From Bradyrhizobium sp. B097 (GTDB lineage: Bacteria; Pseudomonadota; Alphaproteobacteria; Rhizobiales; Xanthobacteraceae), in NCBI RefSeq assembly GCF_038957035.1, contig NZ_CP152412.1, positions 8,304,501 to 8,368,500 of the forward strand: a DNA stretch of 64,000 nt, given 5' to 3'. Below, piece after piece: positions 50,478 through 59,904 of the stretch; the stretch's first letter is position 1, and the number at the start of each line of letters is the position of its first letter. Both the position numbers and the translations under genes were made by a program. The notes below the pieces were generated by a model. That model saw nothing but the letters and a program-made list of their open reading frames with translations, ran no database searches and had not been told where the DNA came from.

Positions 50478-51533
50478 CTACAGGACCGAGGTCTTGAAGA
50501 TCGCGGCGTGGCCGAAATAGTAGACGAACAGCGTCAGCGACAGCGCGGCGACAAGCGCGACCGGGGCAAGCCACGGCGCGCGACGATCGCGCGGCAACAC
50601 CTTGTTGTCGGCGAGAATCGCAAACAGCACGGCGATGATCGCCGAGTGTCCGATGGTGTCGATCTTGCCGAATTCGAAGCACGCGCTGATGAACATCCCG
50701 GTCAGCACGGCGGCTGCGCAGCGCCGGATCAGCGGCGTCCAGATCAGGGCAAAGGCGAGCGTGAACTCCACCATGCCCGCGGCGCGCATGTAGAACTCAT
50801 TGTCGAAGCCGAGGGTCATCCCGGTATGCTCGATCAGGAGCGGAAAGCTCCATTCCGGATAGGCCCATTTTTCGATCGAGGCCCACATCAGCGTCACCGC
50901 CGCGGCGTACCGCATCACGTCGATCGGGCGGATTCCGAACAGGTCCTTGTTCAGCCCGATCAGCGCAAAATAGGCGGCAACGCCGAGAAAAATCGGGTAG
51001 TCGGCGAGATGGAAGACGCCGTAACCGCGAACGCCGATGCCGAACAGGATCGCCATCCCCACGGCCGAGAGCGGCAGCGTGCGCCGCGACAGCATGCCGG
51101 CGGCGATGGCGAGCTGCAACGCGCCGACCAGCGGTGACGACGTCTTCAACTCGGGGGTCAGCAGGATCCCGCCCACGGCCCAGATCGAGATGAAGAAGAA
51201 CGCGCAGACCGCGCGCATCATCAGTTCGGTGTGCAGCCGAAGTGCCTCGGTAATGCGGTCCAGCACCCGAATGGTCGCATCGCCGAGCAACGTCGGCTCG
51301 ATCAGGCAGCCCGCAAACAGCCAGAAGACAGCGACACCGAGCAGCAGTTCAAAATCGAGGCAAAGGACATTCTCGAGTCCGCGGGGCTGACCGGCGACAT
51401 CGTAAGCGCAAAACCATTTGACATGTGCCTCGGCACTGCGCGCGGCTACGACGCAAAACAAAACCGCTGCAAGGCACGTGGCGAAATAGGAGCGCACAGC
51501 CGACGCGGCATCTCGCTCCCGCCCATTAAACAT
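50478..51533 (-). CDS. Multi-pass membrane protein, 351 aa
   Basis: A 351-aa protein with about nine transmembrane helices (for example 'ELLLGVAVFWLFAGCL', 'ICAFFFISIWAVGGILL'-like and 'SAIIAVLFAILADN') and a HVKWFCAYDVAG segment. I recognise no family with certainty; it has a DoxX-like feel. It converges with the cupredoxin gene, whose stop is 20 bp away. ATG 51533 is favoured over 51551. Function unknown. Confidence 0.78.
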   Translation of the reverse strand: MFNGRERDAASAVRSYFATCLAAVLFCVVAARSAEAHVKWFCAYDVAGQPRGLENVLCLDFELLLGVAVFWLFAGCLIEPTLLGDATIRVLDRITEALRLHTELMMRAVCAFFFISIWAVGGILLTPELKTSSPLVGALQLAIAAGMLSRRTLPLSAVGMAILFGIGVRGYGVFHLADYPIFLGVAAYFALIGLNKDLFGIRPIDVMRYAAAVTLMWASIEKWAYPEWSFPLLIEHTGMTLGFDNEFYMRAAGMVEFTLAFALIWTPLIRRCAAAVLTGMFISACFEFGKIDTIGHSAIIAVLFAILADNKVLPRDRRAPWLAPVALVAALSLTLFVYYFGHAAIFKTSVL

Positions 51534-51778
51534 TGAACCAACCGCCCACACACATATACGCTTAAGGACTTGTTTAACTTATATCAAATTTTACGCTTTG
51601 CGCCTGCCTCTGGACATCCGCTGGTTGCATTGTGGTTAATTGCGGCAGGCAGGCCCCAACCCGTCCCTCATTGCATCTTTTCTGGGCGGTTCCATCGAAT
51701 TTTAGCTAATTCCGGCACGGGCGCTCAATTCAACTGTCGTAGTGAAACCCGGACAAATCGGATCGGGAGGCCGGTTAA

Positions 51779-51940
51779 ATGTTCGGACTGTTGAGCGTCG
51801 TGAGTATCGGGGTGGGGTCAGCCCTCGCCTACGTGACAAAATCGTCCCCGTCGCGCACGGCGACCCTCGAGACCTGCGCCGGCGCGTTCCTGGTCGTCGG
51901 GCTCGGCCTGCTTGGGGCCGCGCTACCGCACCTCGCCTGA
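51779..51940 (+). CDS. 53-aa membrane protein
   Basis: A 53-aa frame from ATG 51779 with GGGAGG 8 bp upstream. It has two hydrophobic stretches (LLSVVSIGVGSALAYV and AFLVVGLGLLGAALPHL) around a short polar loop. Family unknown. The 245-bp region before it (51534-51778) shows AT-rich sequence but nothing I can name. Confidence 0.7.
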   Translation: MFGLLSVVSIGVGSALAYVTKSSPSRTATLETCAGAFLVVGLGLLGAALPHLA

Positions 51941-51970
51941 CGAGCGCCCGTTCCAGACCCTCTGCTGTGC

Positions 51971-52999
51971 TCAGCGCGGCAATTTGGGGATCCCCGCCAC
52001 CGGCGGGGCCGTAGCGGTCAGGGATTGCAGGAAGGCGATGAGGTCCTTCTTCTCGCCTGCCGTCAGAGACAACGGCTTGATGTCGGGCGACCGGCTCGGC
52101 CGTTCGATCCCGCCCTTGTTGTAGAGCTCGATGACATCTTCCAGCGTTGCGACCGATCCGTCGTGCATGTAGGGCGCACGGCGCGCGACATCGCGCAATG
52201 TCGGGGTCTTGAACGCGTATTTCAGCTTCGCCGAGGTCGGAAAGTAACGTCCGCGCCCGATGTCGTGGCCCTTGGCGGTGCCGATATCCTGGAAGGACCC
52301 GTCGGAGAAGGATGGGCCGCTGTGGCAGGACGAACAGCGTCCCTTGCCGTTGAAAAGCTCAAAGCCGCGCTGGGCCGTTGCGCTGATCGCGCTCTGGTCG
52401 CCCTTGATCCAGCGGTCGAACGGGGCTTCGCCTGCGACGATGGAACGCTCGAAGGTCGCCAGCGACTGCTCGATCCTCGGCCGCGTGATCGCGCCGTCGC
52501 CGAACGCGTGGGTGAATGCGTCGACATAGCCGGGGATCGCCGCGAGACGCGCGATCAATTCCGGCTCGGTCATGTTCAGGTTCATCGGGCTCAGGATCGG
52601 CCCGAACGCAACGGATTCGAGATCCTTGAACTTGCCGTCCCATCCCAGCGGCTCGAAGAAGGCCACATCGATCAGCGTCGGCGAACGGATCGGCAAGCCT
52701 TTCGGATCCTCACCGATGGCGCGCGGCAGGCCGTCGGCCCATGACAGGCTCGGCTTGTGGCAGCTCGCGCAGGAATGGGTCTTGGACCGCGACAGCAGCG
52801 GATCGAAGAACAACATCTGCCCCAGCGCGGATTTCGCCTCCGAATAGGGATTACTGCTCGGGAAGGGAACGACGTCGGGCCGGCGATAGCTGGCACGAAT
52901 TGTCGCAGGGTCGTGCGGCGCCGTCGCCGGGGTCAAGGCAAGCGACAGCCCGACAGGCAAAACTGCCGCGAGCAAGGTCAGGCTGACCCAAAGCCTCAT
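51971..52999 (-). CDS. Cytochrome c peroxidase (MauG-like di-heme)
   Basis: A 342-aa periplasmic protein with a signal peptide and two c-type heme motifs (CASCH near residue 80 and CSSCH near residue 225). Conserved 'LFFDPLLSR', 'FELFNGKGRCSSCH' and 'AFKTPTLRDVARRAPYMHDG' are hallmarks of CcpA/MauG proteins, which reduce H2O2 or modify protein residues. ATG 52999 has GAGG upstream. It may accept electrons from the nearby cupredoxin. Confidence 0.93.
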   Translation of the reverse strand: MRLWVSLTLLAAVLPVGLSLALTPATAPHDPATIRASYRRPDVVPFPSSNPYSEAKSALGQMLFFDPLLSRSKTHSCASCHKPSLSWADGLPRAIGEDPKGLPIRSPTLIDVAFFEPLGWDGKFKDLESVAFGPILSPMNLNMTEPELIARLAAIPGYVDAFTHAFGDGAITRPRIEQSLATFERSIVAGEAPFDRWIKGDQSAISATAQRGFELFNGKGRCSSCHSGPSFSDGSFQDIGTAKGHDIGRGRYFPTSAKLKYAFKTPTLRDVARRAPYMHDGSVATLEDVIELYNKGGIERPSRSPDIKPLSLTAGEKKDLIAFLQSLTATAPPVAGIPKLPR

Positions 53000-53185
53000 C
53001 GGGGTCCTCAGACGGTATCCTGCTCGGTATATGCCCAAGCATGTTCAACGAAGTTTTAACGCTCGGTTGCGGTCTATTACGGATGTCGGATTTCGACACA
53101 GATCACGTGAACCTCATCCGGCGCGCCTGATTTCGATCAATCCGCGCAATAACATAACCACTCAACCTGAGGCGGCTGCGGCGCT

Positions 53186-54862
53186 CTACCTCTTTGCCGG
53201 ACGGACCGGCGCGGAGAGCTGCTCGGTGCGGTCGCGCTCGGTCATGTCAACCACCGTGTCCATCGGCGCGGTGAGCTCATAGACATAGGAGACGTCGGTG
53301 AAGTAGCGCTTCGCGGTGCCGCCCAGCGCCTCCGGCGCGACACGGTCGAGCAGGATCAGGCCGAAATCACTGTCGGCCCGCCGCGTCGCCTGGCTGGTGT
53401 TGAACTCTTCCCAGCGGAAATGGAAGACCGAGTCCGCATCCTCGCCGGCGACCTCCCAGTTGGCGACGATGTGCGGATGCTTGCCGACCAGCGACAGCCC
53501 TTCGTCGGAGTGCGAGGCGAGCTCGAAAAACAGCAGCGACAGCGATTGCGCGGCGCGGGCGCTGACGGTGATGTCGGGACCGTTCACCGCGATCCGGTCG
53601 GCATGCGGAATCGCGCGCGATTCGAACAGGCCCTTCAGCTTGACGCCTTGCCACTGGCTCTCGCTGAGCAGCGTGACGACATTCGACATCGCGTGGATGC
53701 GCCCGATCAACAGTTCGCGCGCGACGTCGATGTCGGCGCCGTGCCGCAGCGTGCGGGTCACGATCGACTGGATCACCGCGAGGATGTTCTTGACCCGATG
53801 GTTGAGCTCGTCGATGACCGCAGTCAGCCGGCGCTCGAAGCCGATCCTAACCTCGATCTCGCGGCTGAGGCGCAGATTGTTGTAGGCGACATAGCCGAAC
53901 AGGCCGCAGACGATGCCAGTCAGCGCGAGGCCGATCGCCGCGACGATGGTCGCGGTCTGCTGTGCACGCACCGTGGCGTTGCTCTTGGCGTAGTAGTCGA
54001 GCGACCAGTCCCGGCCGCCGAACGTCACCGTGCGGACCATCGACGGCACCGGACCGTCCTGGCGCACCGCGCGCGAGGTGACGATGCCCTGCTCGTTGGC
54101 GGTGAACTCGTCATTGGAATCACGCGGGTCCTTCAACGCCACTGCAAACAGCGAGGAATCGTCGTTGGTCAGCATCAGCGACGACAGCTCATAGGAAAAG
54201 GTGATGAAGCCGGCCGGCTCGGACCCCCCCTCCTGAAACACCGGCGCAGCGAGCACGACCCCGACCGGGCCGTTCTGCCGCAGCAGCGGCACCGGGTCCG
54301 AGGCCACGGGCTTGGCGTTCTCCATTGCCCGCGCCAGCATCGGACCGACCACCGAGTGGCGGTCGAAGGCGCGGCCCGGGATGCTCAGGGTTTCCGGATT
54401 GCGCGGCTCGACATCCATCAGCACGTTGATCGGCTTGTCGAGCGCCTTGATGTCGAGCGCCTGGTCGTCGAAATCGCGGATCGAGGGATTGGTGAAGCCG
54501 GCGGCCTTCAGCTCCGCCTCGGCCGCGGTCAGCTCGTTCGGCTTGAGCCGCGCGATCCAGGCGGCGACGACGAAATCGGTCTTGAAGGCGTAGATCGCCG
54601 AGCGCAGCGGCTGCAGCATATTGGCCTTGACCATCGACGGGGTCCGGAACAGTCCCGAGGCCACCCGCGCCAGCAGCTCGCGCTCGGTCAGGCGGTCCTG
54701 CACCAGGCTGGCATGGACGTCGATCGCCCGCGCCAGTGCGATACCGTCGATTGCGAGCTCCTGATCGTGCACCCGATAGGCCGCAAGACCGGAGAGCAGA
54801 ACCCCGATCAGCGCAATCAATGCAACGATGAAGCCCAGTCGAACCACACGCTTACTCGGCAA
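53186..54862 (-). CDS. CHASE-domain HWE-type sensor kinase with degenerate N-box
   Basis: A 558-aa membrane protein. Helices near residues 10-30 and 305-328 bracket a periplasmic CHASE-type sensor domain, followed by a HisKA_2/HWE kinase. The phosphoacceptor His355 lies in ELNHRVKN, and the HWE-type W-x-E (W484) and DFG...ALGG blocks are present. The ATP-binding N-box is changed: around residues 447-457 it reads ELASHSDEGLS, lacking the usual Asn. It may be a weak kinase, a phosphatase or a pseudokinase. Confidence 0.9.
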   Translation of the reverse strand: MPSKRVVRLGFIVALIALIGVLLSGLAAYRVHDQELAIDGIALARAIDVHASLVQDRLTERELLARVASGLFRTPSMVKANMLQPLRSAIYAFKTDFVVAAWIARLKPNELTAAEAELKAAGFTNPSIRDFDDQALDIKALDKPINVLMDVEPRNPETLSIPGRAFDRHSVVGPMLARAMENAKPVASDPVPLLRQNGPVGVVLAAPVFQEGGSEPAGFITFSYELSSLMLTNDDSSLFAVALKDPRDSNDEFTANEQGIVTSRAVRQDGPVPSMVRTVTFGGRDWSLDYYAKSNATVRAQQTATIVAAIGLALTGIVCGLFGYVAYNNLRLSREIEVRIGFERRLTAVIDELNHRVKNILAVIQSIVTRTLRHGADIDVARELLIGRIHAMSNVVTLLSESQWQGVKLKGLFESRAIPHADRIAVNGPDITVSARAAQSLSLLFFELASHSDEGLSLVGKHPHIVANWEVAGEDADSVFHFRWEEFNTSQATRRADSDFGLILLDRVAPEALGGTAKRYFTDVSYVYELTAPMDTVVDMTERDRTEQLSAPVRPAKR

Positions 54863-55119
54863 TCAGGGGGTGGCGAAAGGGGACGGTAGGCATCTGGCTT
54901 CTGCGGGGGCGGCGACAGATCAGGGTGCGATGAACGCCAGCCGCAAGGGAATATGGAATAGCGATCATCGGTACGCAACAGGAGCCGGTCGGCAACATTA
55001 ACGACGACGCCATCCGGCGGTCTTTGGCGGCACCAAAGGTTGCTAATCGTCAAAGTTGGAAATTGTTCCGGCGATTGGGCAGCTTTTTTGCGACGGCCCG
55101 ACGCCCAGCCTAGTGCCTC

Positions 55120-55222
55120 ACCGTCATCCTGAGGTGCGAGCGGAGCGAGCCTCGAAGGATGGACGGCCCAGCTGGTGGCCGTCGATCCTTCGAGACGCGC
55201 TGCGCGCTCCTCAGGATGACGG
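55120..55222. repeat. Long inverted repeat in a gene-free stretch
   Basis: 'cgtcatcctgaggtgcgagc' (from 55122) is matched by 'gcgctcctcaggatgacgg' (to 55221), with inner arms 'gcctcgaaggatgg' and 'ccgtcgatccttcgag'. This is a common Bradyrhizobium palindromic element. The rest of 54863-55264 shows no gene. Confidence 0.8.
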
Positions 55223-55264
55223 GGCAGGCAGCCGGTGCTAGTGATCCGCCACAATGATTAACGA

Positions 55265-55924
55265 CTAGCCCGCCTTCGTACTCGCCTTGGCCGCCTTGCC
55301 CGGGTCCTGCGACCGAAGGCCACCCTTGGTCTCGATGAAGCTGATGATGCGGTCGAGGCCGTCGCTCTTCTTCAGATTGGTCATCACGAAGGGCCGCTCG
55401 CCGCGCATCCGCCTGGCGTCGGTGTCCATCTTCTCCAAGGACGCACCGACATGGGGCGCGAGGTCGATCTTGTTGATCACCAGAAGGTCGGATCGCGTGA
55501 TGCCGGGGCCGCCCTTGGAGGGGATCTTGTCGCCGGCGGCGACGTCGATGACGTAGATCGTCAGATCCGCCAATTCCGGCGAGAAGGTCGCCGCCAGATT
55601 GTCGCCGCCGGATTCGATCAGGACCAGGTCGAGATCGGGGAATTTCGCCCGCATGTCGGCGACCGCGGCGAGGTTCATCGAGGCGTCCTCGCGGATCGCG
55701 GTGTGCGGGCAGCCGCCGGTCTCGACGCCGGCGATGCGGTCCGGCGTCAGCGAGCCGGAGCGCACCAGAAACTCGGCATCCCATTTGGTGTAGATGTCGT
55801 TGGTGATCGCAGCGATGTCGTAACGCTCGCGCATCGCCTTGCAGAGCAGGTCCATCAGTGCGGTCTTGCCGGAGCCGACCGGACCGCCGACGCCGACACG
55901 CAACGGACCATGAGAAGTTGCCAT
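55265..55924 (-). CDS. ureG: Urease accessory protein UreG
   Basis: A 219-aa SIMIBI GTPase with P-loop GPVGSGKT (14-21), '[12 protein letters not shown]', the metal-binding CPH in [11 protein letters not shown], and 'VIDVAAGDK'. It hydrolyses GTP to drive nickel delivery to UreC with UreF and UreD. ATG 55924. Separated from ureF by 153 bp that contain a dispersed repeat, an interruption within the urease gene group. Confidence 0.96.
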   Translation of the reverse strand: MATSHGPLRVGVGGPVGSGKTALMDLLCKAMRERYDIAAITNDIYTKWDAEFLVRSGSLTPDRIAGVETGGCPHTAIREDASMNLAAVADMRAKFPDLDLVLIESGGDNLAATFSPELADLTIYVIDVAAGDKIPSKGGPGITRSDLLVINKIDLAPHVGASLEKMDTDARRMRGERPFVMTNLKKSDGLDRIISFIETKGGLRSQDPGKAAKASTKAG

Positions 55925-55936
55925 ATCAATCCATCC

Positions 55937-56062
55937 ATCGTCGTCCCGGCGAAGGCCGGGACCCATTACCACCGAATTGAATTGTTGCGATACGCTGGGG
56001 CCGCAGCTCTGCACAACCACAAGCGCCTGTGGTTATGGGTCCCTGCTTTCGCAGGGACGACC
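55937..56062. repeat. Dispersed repeat between ureF and ureG
   Basis: Arms 'cgtcgtcccggcgaaggc' / 'gggtccctgctttcgcaggg' with 'acaaccacaagcgcctgtgg' in the centre. Same family as 2.9-3.4 kb and 26.6 kb. It may stabilise or attenuate the urease transcript. Confidence 0.75.
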
Positions 56063-56077
56063 CGGCAGTGTAGCGCA

Positions 56078-56809
56078 TCATGACCGGAACAGCCTCGTAT
56101 ACTGCGCTTCATGACGCAGGCTTGCGAGGTCGGCCCGAAAGGTCGCGCTGCCGAGATCGTCGAGCGAAGCTGCGTTGGCCCGCGCCGCCGTTGCGGCAAC
56201 GACCGGCTCGAGACCGGCCAGCACGCGCTGGCTGTCGGTCTGCCCGAGCGGGATCAACCGGCTGCCTGCGGAAATCCAGTTGGAGAGCACGGCATGCAGG
56301 AAGGCATGCAGCGACGGCGCCAGCCGGATGCCATGCGCAGCGCTGACGACGCCGACCGCGACCGGGTACACGATCGGCCCGTCGCAAGCCGCGATCATCG
56401 CGTCGAGGCCGGACGAACTCCAGGCCGCGCGGGCGATCTCGATGAAGGCGCGTCCCTGCGTCGTGGTCTCGAGTTGTCGCTCCCGCGACGGCACGAAGGC
56501 GGCCGCGAGCTCGGCGATCTCCTTCAATCCGGCGTGGCCGGGCTCCGACGCCGCGCGATGGCTCTGTGCGAGGAACACGGCGTCGCAAAAGCCGCTGCCG
56601 TCGGTGAGCATCGCCGCGAGCCAGCCGCGCAGCGACGCGGCATCGGTGATGTCGCCGGCCTCGACCGCCCATTCGATGCCGCTGGAATAGGCGAACGCCC
56701 CGACCGGGAAGGACGGCGACAGCCACGTCATCAGCCGGTACAGCGCGGCCGCCTCGTCCTCCGCCATCCCGCCGCGCACCGCAGCGGGATCAGGCTCATT
56801 TGTGGTCAT
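56078..56809 (-). CDS. ureF: Urease accessory protein UreF
   Basis: A 243-aa all-helical protein with '[22 protein letters not shown]' and '[17 protein letters not shown]', the family signatures. It recruits UreG to the UreD-UreC complex and gates nickel delivery. ATG 56809 lies within the ureE tail (14-bp overlap), so the Met/Thr-rich residues read upstream belong to the ureE His-tail in another frame. Confidence 0.94.
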   Translation of the reverse strand: MTTNEPDPAAVRGGMAEDEAAALYRLMTWLSPSFPVGAFAYSSGIEWAVEAGDITDAASLRGWLAAMLTDGSGFCDAVFLAQSHRAASEPGHAGLKEIAELAAAFVPSRERQLETTTQGRAFIEIARAAWSSSGLDAMIAACDGPIVYPVAVGVVSAAHGIRLAPSLHAFLHAVLSNWISAGSRLIPLGQTDSQRVLAGLEPVVAATAARANAASLDDLGSATFRADLASLRHEAQYTRLFRS

Positions 56810-57416
56810 GAGCATGGGAGTGGTCGTGGTGATGATGGGCATGGTCGCAATGCTCATCATGATGATTGTGGTCGTGGTCATGCGCGTGATCGTGACCATC
56901 ACCGTGGTGGTGACCATGGTCGTGCGGGTCGCTATGGGCATGATCGTGCCCGGTGTGACCATGCGCGGGCTCGTCGGCATGGGCGTGCTCGGCATAGGCG
57001 CCGCCCTCGGGATCGAACGGCGCCTCGATCTCGATGACACGGGCCCCTAACCCCTTCACCATCGCCTCGATCACGTGATCCCTGCGAATGCGCAGGCCCT
57101 TCGGCATGATCTGCGTCGGCAGATGGCGGTTGCCAAGATGCCAGGCGACCCGGATCAGATGATGCGGATCGCTGCCGCGGATTTCCGCGAGCGGCTCGGG
57201 AGCAGCGACCACCTCGACGAGGCGGCCGTCCTCCAGCACCAGCGCGTCGCCGCCGCGCAGCGCGACGGCGTTCTCGAGATCGAGCAGGAATTCGAGCCCG
57301 CGCGTCCCGGTCATTGCCATCCGCCGCCGGTGCCGGTCGTCGAAATCGAGCACGACGGTGTCGGCTGCCGCTTCTGTCCAGCGATGCTGTCCCAGGACTT
57401 TGGTTGCGCGGATCAT
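56796..57416 (-). CDS. ureE: Urease accessory protein UreE with His-rich tail
   Basis: A 206-aa nickel metallochaperone. The N- and middle domains ('[18 protein letters not shown]', '[15 protein letters not shown]') are followed by about 60 residues of mostly His and Asp ([18 protein letters not shown]), ending HAHDHK. The tail stores nickel and is unusually long. ATG 57416 starts the domain (MIRATKVL). Nickel supply is needed for UreC; also reported to favour storage. Its 3' end overlaps ureF. Confidence 0.95.
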   Translation of the reverse strand: MIRATKVLGQHRWTEAAADTVVLDFDDRHRRRMAMTGTRGLEFLLDLENAVALRGGDALVLEDGRLVEVVAAPEPLAEIRGSDPHHLIRVAWHLGNRHLPTQIMPKGLRIRRDHVIEAMVKGLGARVIEIEAPFDPEGGAYAEHAHADEPAHGHTGHDHAHSDPHDHGHHHGDGHDHAHDHDHNHHDEHCDHAHHHHDHSHAHDHK

Positions 57417-57424
57417 CGATTGCC

Positions 57425-57724
57425 TCAGAGCTTCTGAACCTTGGCGTCGCTGATGATCTCGATCACCGTCGGCCCGGTCTTCATTTCGGCGGAATATTCG
57501 CGCCACACCTTGATGTGCGGCGCCTTGCTGTGCGCGGTCAGGTCGTCGCGGGTCTCCCAGCGCTCAACGACCACATACAGATTGGGATCGTTGACGCTGA
57601 CATGGCCCTCGTAGGAGAGGCAACCCTTCTCCTTGTGGGTCTCGGCGATGCACGCCTTGTGTCCCCTGATGAAGTCGTCCTTGTTCTCAGGCTTCATCGG
57701 CGTGGTGGCGATGACATAGATCAT
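57425..57724 (-). CDS. Antibiotic biosynthesis monooxygenase (ABM) domain protein
   Basis: A 99-aa ABM-domain protein ('[20 protein letters not shown]', '[20 protein letters not shown]'). These small dimeric ferredoxin-like proteins are quinol monooxygenases or heme oxygenases. It lies between ureC and ureE, 8 bp from ureE, and is paralogous to the next gene. A urease role is not known; it may be a resident of the operon with unrelated function. Confidence 0.88.
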   Translation of the reverse strand: MIYVIATTPMKPENKDDFIRGHKACIAETHKEKGCLSYEGHVSVNDPNLYVVVERWETRDDLTAHSKAPHIKVWREYSAEMKTGPTVIEIISDAKVQKL

Positions 57725-57787
57725 GGTGTTTCTCCCGTTCTTGTTCTTGCTTCAAGCGCGAGGATCGCGCTCGAAGCCTCTTTTTTG

Positions 57788-57837
57788 TTTAAGCATGATC
57801 TTTCCGAAAAACCGCTTCACACTTTTCCGGATCATGC
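57788..57837. repeat. GATC-type inverted repeat between the ABM genes
   Basis: Arms AAGCATGATC and GATCATGCTT (10 bp, perfect) around a 30-bp centre. A related half-element 'agcatgatccttttcgaaaa' is at about 988. Dispersed intergenic repeat. Confidence 0.7.
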
Positions 57838-57838
57838 T

Positions 57839-58138
57839 TTAGCGAACGTCGACCTTCTCGGGCGTGATCACCTCGATCTTCGGCGGCGCGGCCATGCACT
57901 TCACCGCAACGCGGCCGAACGTCTTCATGTGCTCGGCGGTGCGATGCGGCACCAGCGCCTCGGCGTTCTCCCACTGCTCGACGAACACCATCTTGCTGTG
58001 GTCGGTGACGCTCTCGTGCAAGTCGTAGGCGATGTTGCCGGGCTCCTTGCGGGTTTCCTTGATGCAGGCCGTCGCCGCAGCGATGAATTCGGCGCGGGTC
58101 TCGGGCTTGATGGTCAGCGTGGCAACGACGTAAATCAC
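57839..58138 (-). CDS. Antibiotic biosynthesis monooxygenase (ABM) domain protein
   Basis: A 99-aa paralogue of the gene at 57425-57724, with the same fold and spacing ('MIYVVATLTIKPETRAEFIA', 'MVFVEQWENAEALVPHRTAE'). Shared residues suggest a tandem duplication followed by divergence, separated now by a repeat. It starts 49 bp downstream of the ureC stop. Quinol or aromatic substrate is inference from the family. Confidence 0.88.
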   Translation of the reverse strand: MIYVVATLTIKPETRAEFIAAATACIKETRKEPGNIAYDLHESVTDHSKMVFVEQWENAEALVPHRTAEHMKTFGRVAVKCMAAPPKIEVITPEKVDVR

Positions 58139-58187
58139 GGAAATTCCTCCCGGTTTTCTGTTCTGGCTTTGGATACCGGGAGCGGTT

Positions 58188-59903
58188 TTAGAACATAAAG
58201 TAGCGCTGTGCCATGGGCAGCACCTCGGCCGGCGCGCAGGTCAGAAGCTCGCCGTCTGCGCGTACCTCATAGGTCTCCGGATCGACCTCGATCTCGGGCG
58301 TCGCGTCGTTGTGGATCATGCTCTTCTTGGAGATCTTTCCGCGGGTGTTCTGCACCGCGTAGAGCTTCTTGCCGATCCCGAGCTTGCGGGCGAGGCCGCC
58401 GGTGACCGCAGCCTTCGAGGTGAACACCACAGAGGAGGCGGTCAGCGCCTTGCCGAAGGCGGCGAACATCGGCCGGTAATGCACCGGCTGCGGCGTCGGG
58501 ATCGATGCGTTGGGATCGCCCATCGGCGCCGCCACGATCGAGCCGCCCTTGATGATGCAGTCCGGCTTGACGCCGAAGAACGCCGGCGACCACAGCACCA
58601 GATCGGCCATCTTGCCCTTCTCCACCGAACCGATCAGCTTCGACACGCCATGCGCGATCGCCGGGTTGATGGTGTATTTGGCGATGTAGCGCTTGACGCG
58701 GAAATTGTCGTTGTCGTTGCCCTTGTCCTGCGGCAGCGCTCCGCGCTGCTTCTTCATCTTGTCGGCGGTCTGCCAGGTGCGGATGATCACCTCGCCAAGC
58801 CGGCCCATCGCCTGCGAGTCCGACGACATCATCGAGAGCGCGCCGAGATCGTGCAGGATGTCCTCGGCCGCGATGGTCTCCTTGCGGATCCGGCTTTCGG
58901 CAAACGCCAGATCTTCGGCGATCGACGGATCGAGGTGATGGCACACCATCAGCATGTCGAGATGCTCGTCGATGGTGTTGCGGGTGAACGGCCGGGTCGG
59001 GTTGGTCGAGGACGGCAGCACGTTCTTCAGGCCGGCAATCTTGATGATGTCGGGCGCGTGGCCGCCGCCGGCGCCTTCGGTGTGGAAGGCATGGATGGTG
59101 CGGCCCTTGAACGCCTTCACAGTGTCCTCGACGAAACCGGATTCGTTCAGCGTGTCCGAATGCAGCATCACCTGGACGTCGTAATCGTCGGCCACCGACA
59201 GACAGGTGTCGATCGCCGATGGCGTGGTGCCCCAATCCTCGTGCAGCTTCAGCGCGCAGGCGCCGCCCTTGATCATCTCGACCAGCGCCGCCGGGCGCGA
59301 GGCGTTGCCCTTGCCCGAGATGCCGAGATTGACCGGGAAAGCGTCGAACGACTGGATCATCCGCCCCATGTGCCACGGGCCGGGCGTGCAGGTGGTGGCG
59401 AAGGTGCCGTGCGACGGGCCGGTGCCGCCCCCTAACATCGAGGTGACGCCAGACATCAGCGCGTGCTCGATCTGCTGCGGGCAGATGAAGTGGATGTGAC
59501 TGTCGAATCCGCCCGCGGTGAGGATCTTGCCCTCGCCCGCGATCACGTCGGTGCCGGGGCCGATAATGATGGTGACGTTGGGCTGGATGTCCGGATTGCC
59601 GGCCTTGCCGATCGCGGCGATCATGCCCTCCTTGATCGCGACGTCGGCCTTGACGATGCCCCAGTGATCGACGATCAGCGCATTGGTGATGACCGTATCG
59701 GCCGCACCCTGCGCGTTGGTCACCTGCGACTGCCCCATACCGTCGCGGATCACCTTGCCGCCGCCGAACTTCACCTCCTCGCCATAGGTGGTGAGATCCT
59801 TCTCGACCTCGATGATCAGATCGGTGTCGGCAAGCCGCACCTTGTCGCCGGTGGTCGGGCCGAACATGTCGGCATAGACGGAACGCTTGATCTTCACGGA
59901 CAT
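58188..59903 (-). CDS. ureC: Urease subunit alpha (catalytic)
   Basis: A 571-aa nickel amidohydrolase that splits urea into ammonia and carbamate. All active-site residues are visible: His136 and His138 (HIH), carbamylated Lys219, His248, His274, flap Cys321-His322 and Asp362. ATG 59903 begins [17 protein letters not shown]. UreC here is in the same transcript direction as ureB, but separated by an HD-domain and a DUF559 gene; usually ureABC are contiguous. Confidence 0.97.
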   Translation of the reverse strand: MSVKIKRSVYADMFGPTTGDKVRLADTDLIIEVEKDLTTYGEEVKFGGGKVIRDGMGQSQVTNAQGAADTVITNALIVDHWGIVKADVAIKEGMIAAIGKAGNPDIQPNVTIIIGPGTDVIAGEGKILTAGGFDSHIHFICPQQIEHALMSGVTSMLGGGTGPSHGTFATTCTPGPWHMGRMIQSFDAFPVNLGISGKGNASRPAALVEMIKGGACALKLHEDWGTTPSAIDTCLSVADDYDVQVMLHSDTLNESGFVEDTVKAFKGRTIHAFHTEGAGGGHAPDIIKIAGLKNVLPSSTNPTRPFTRNTIDEHLDMLMVCHHLDPSIAEDLAFAESRIRKETIAAEDILHDLGALSMMSSDSQAMGRLGEVIIRTWQTADKMKKQRGALPQDKGNDNDNFRVKRYIAKYTINPAIAHGVSKLIGSVEKGKMADLVLWSPAFFGVKPDCIIKGGSIVAAPMGDPNASIPTPQPVHYRPMFAAFGKALTASSVVFTSKAAVTGGLARKLGIGKKLYAVQNTRGKISKKSMIHNDATPEIEVDPETYEVRADGELLTCAPAEVLPMAQRYFMF

Positions 59904-59904
59904 A

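Noticed and set aside
56815..57040. Met/Thr/Ile-rich N-terminal extension of UreF
   Set aside because: It is the out-of-frame reading of the His/Asp-rich tail of ureE. The UreF domain starts at 56809.
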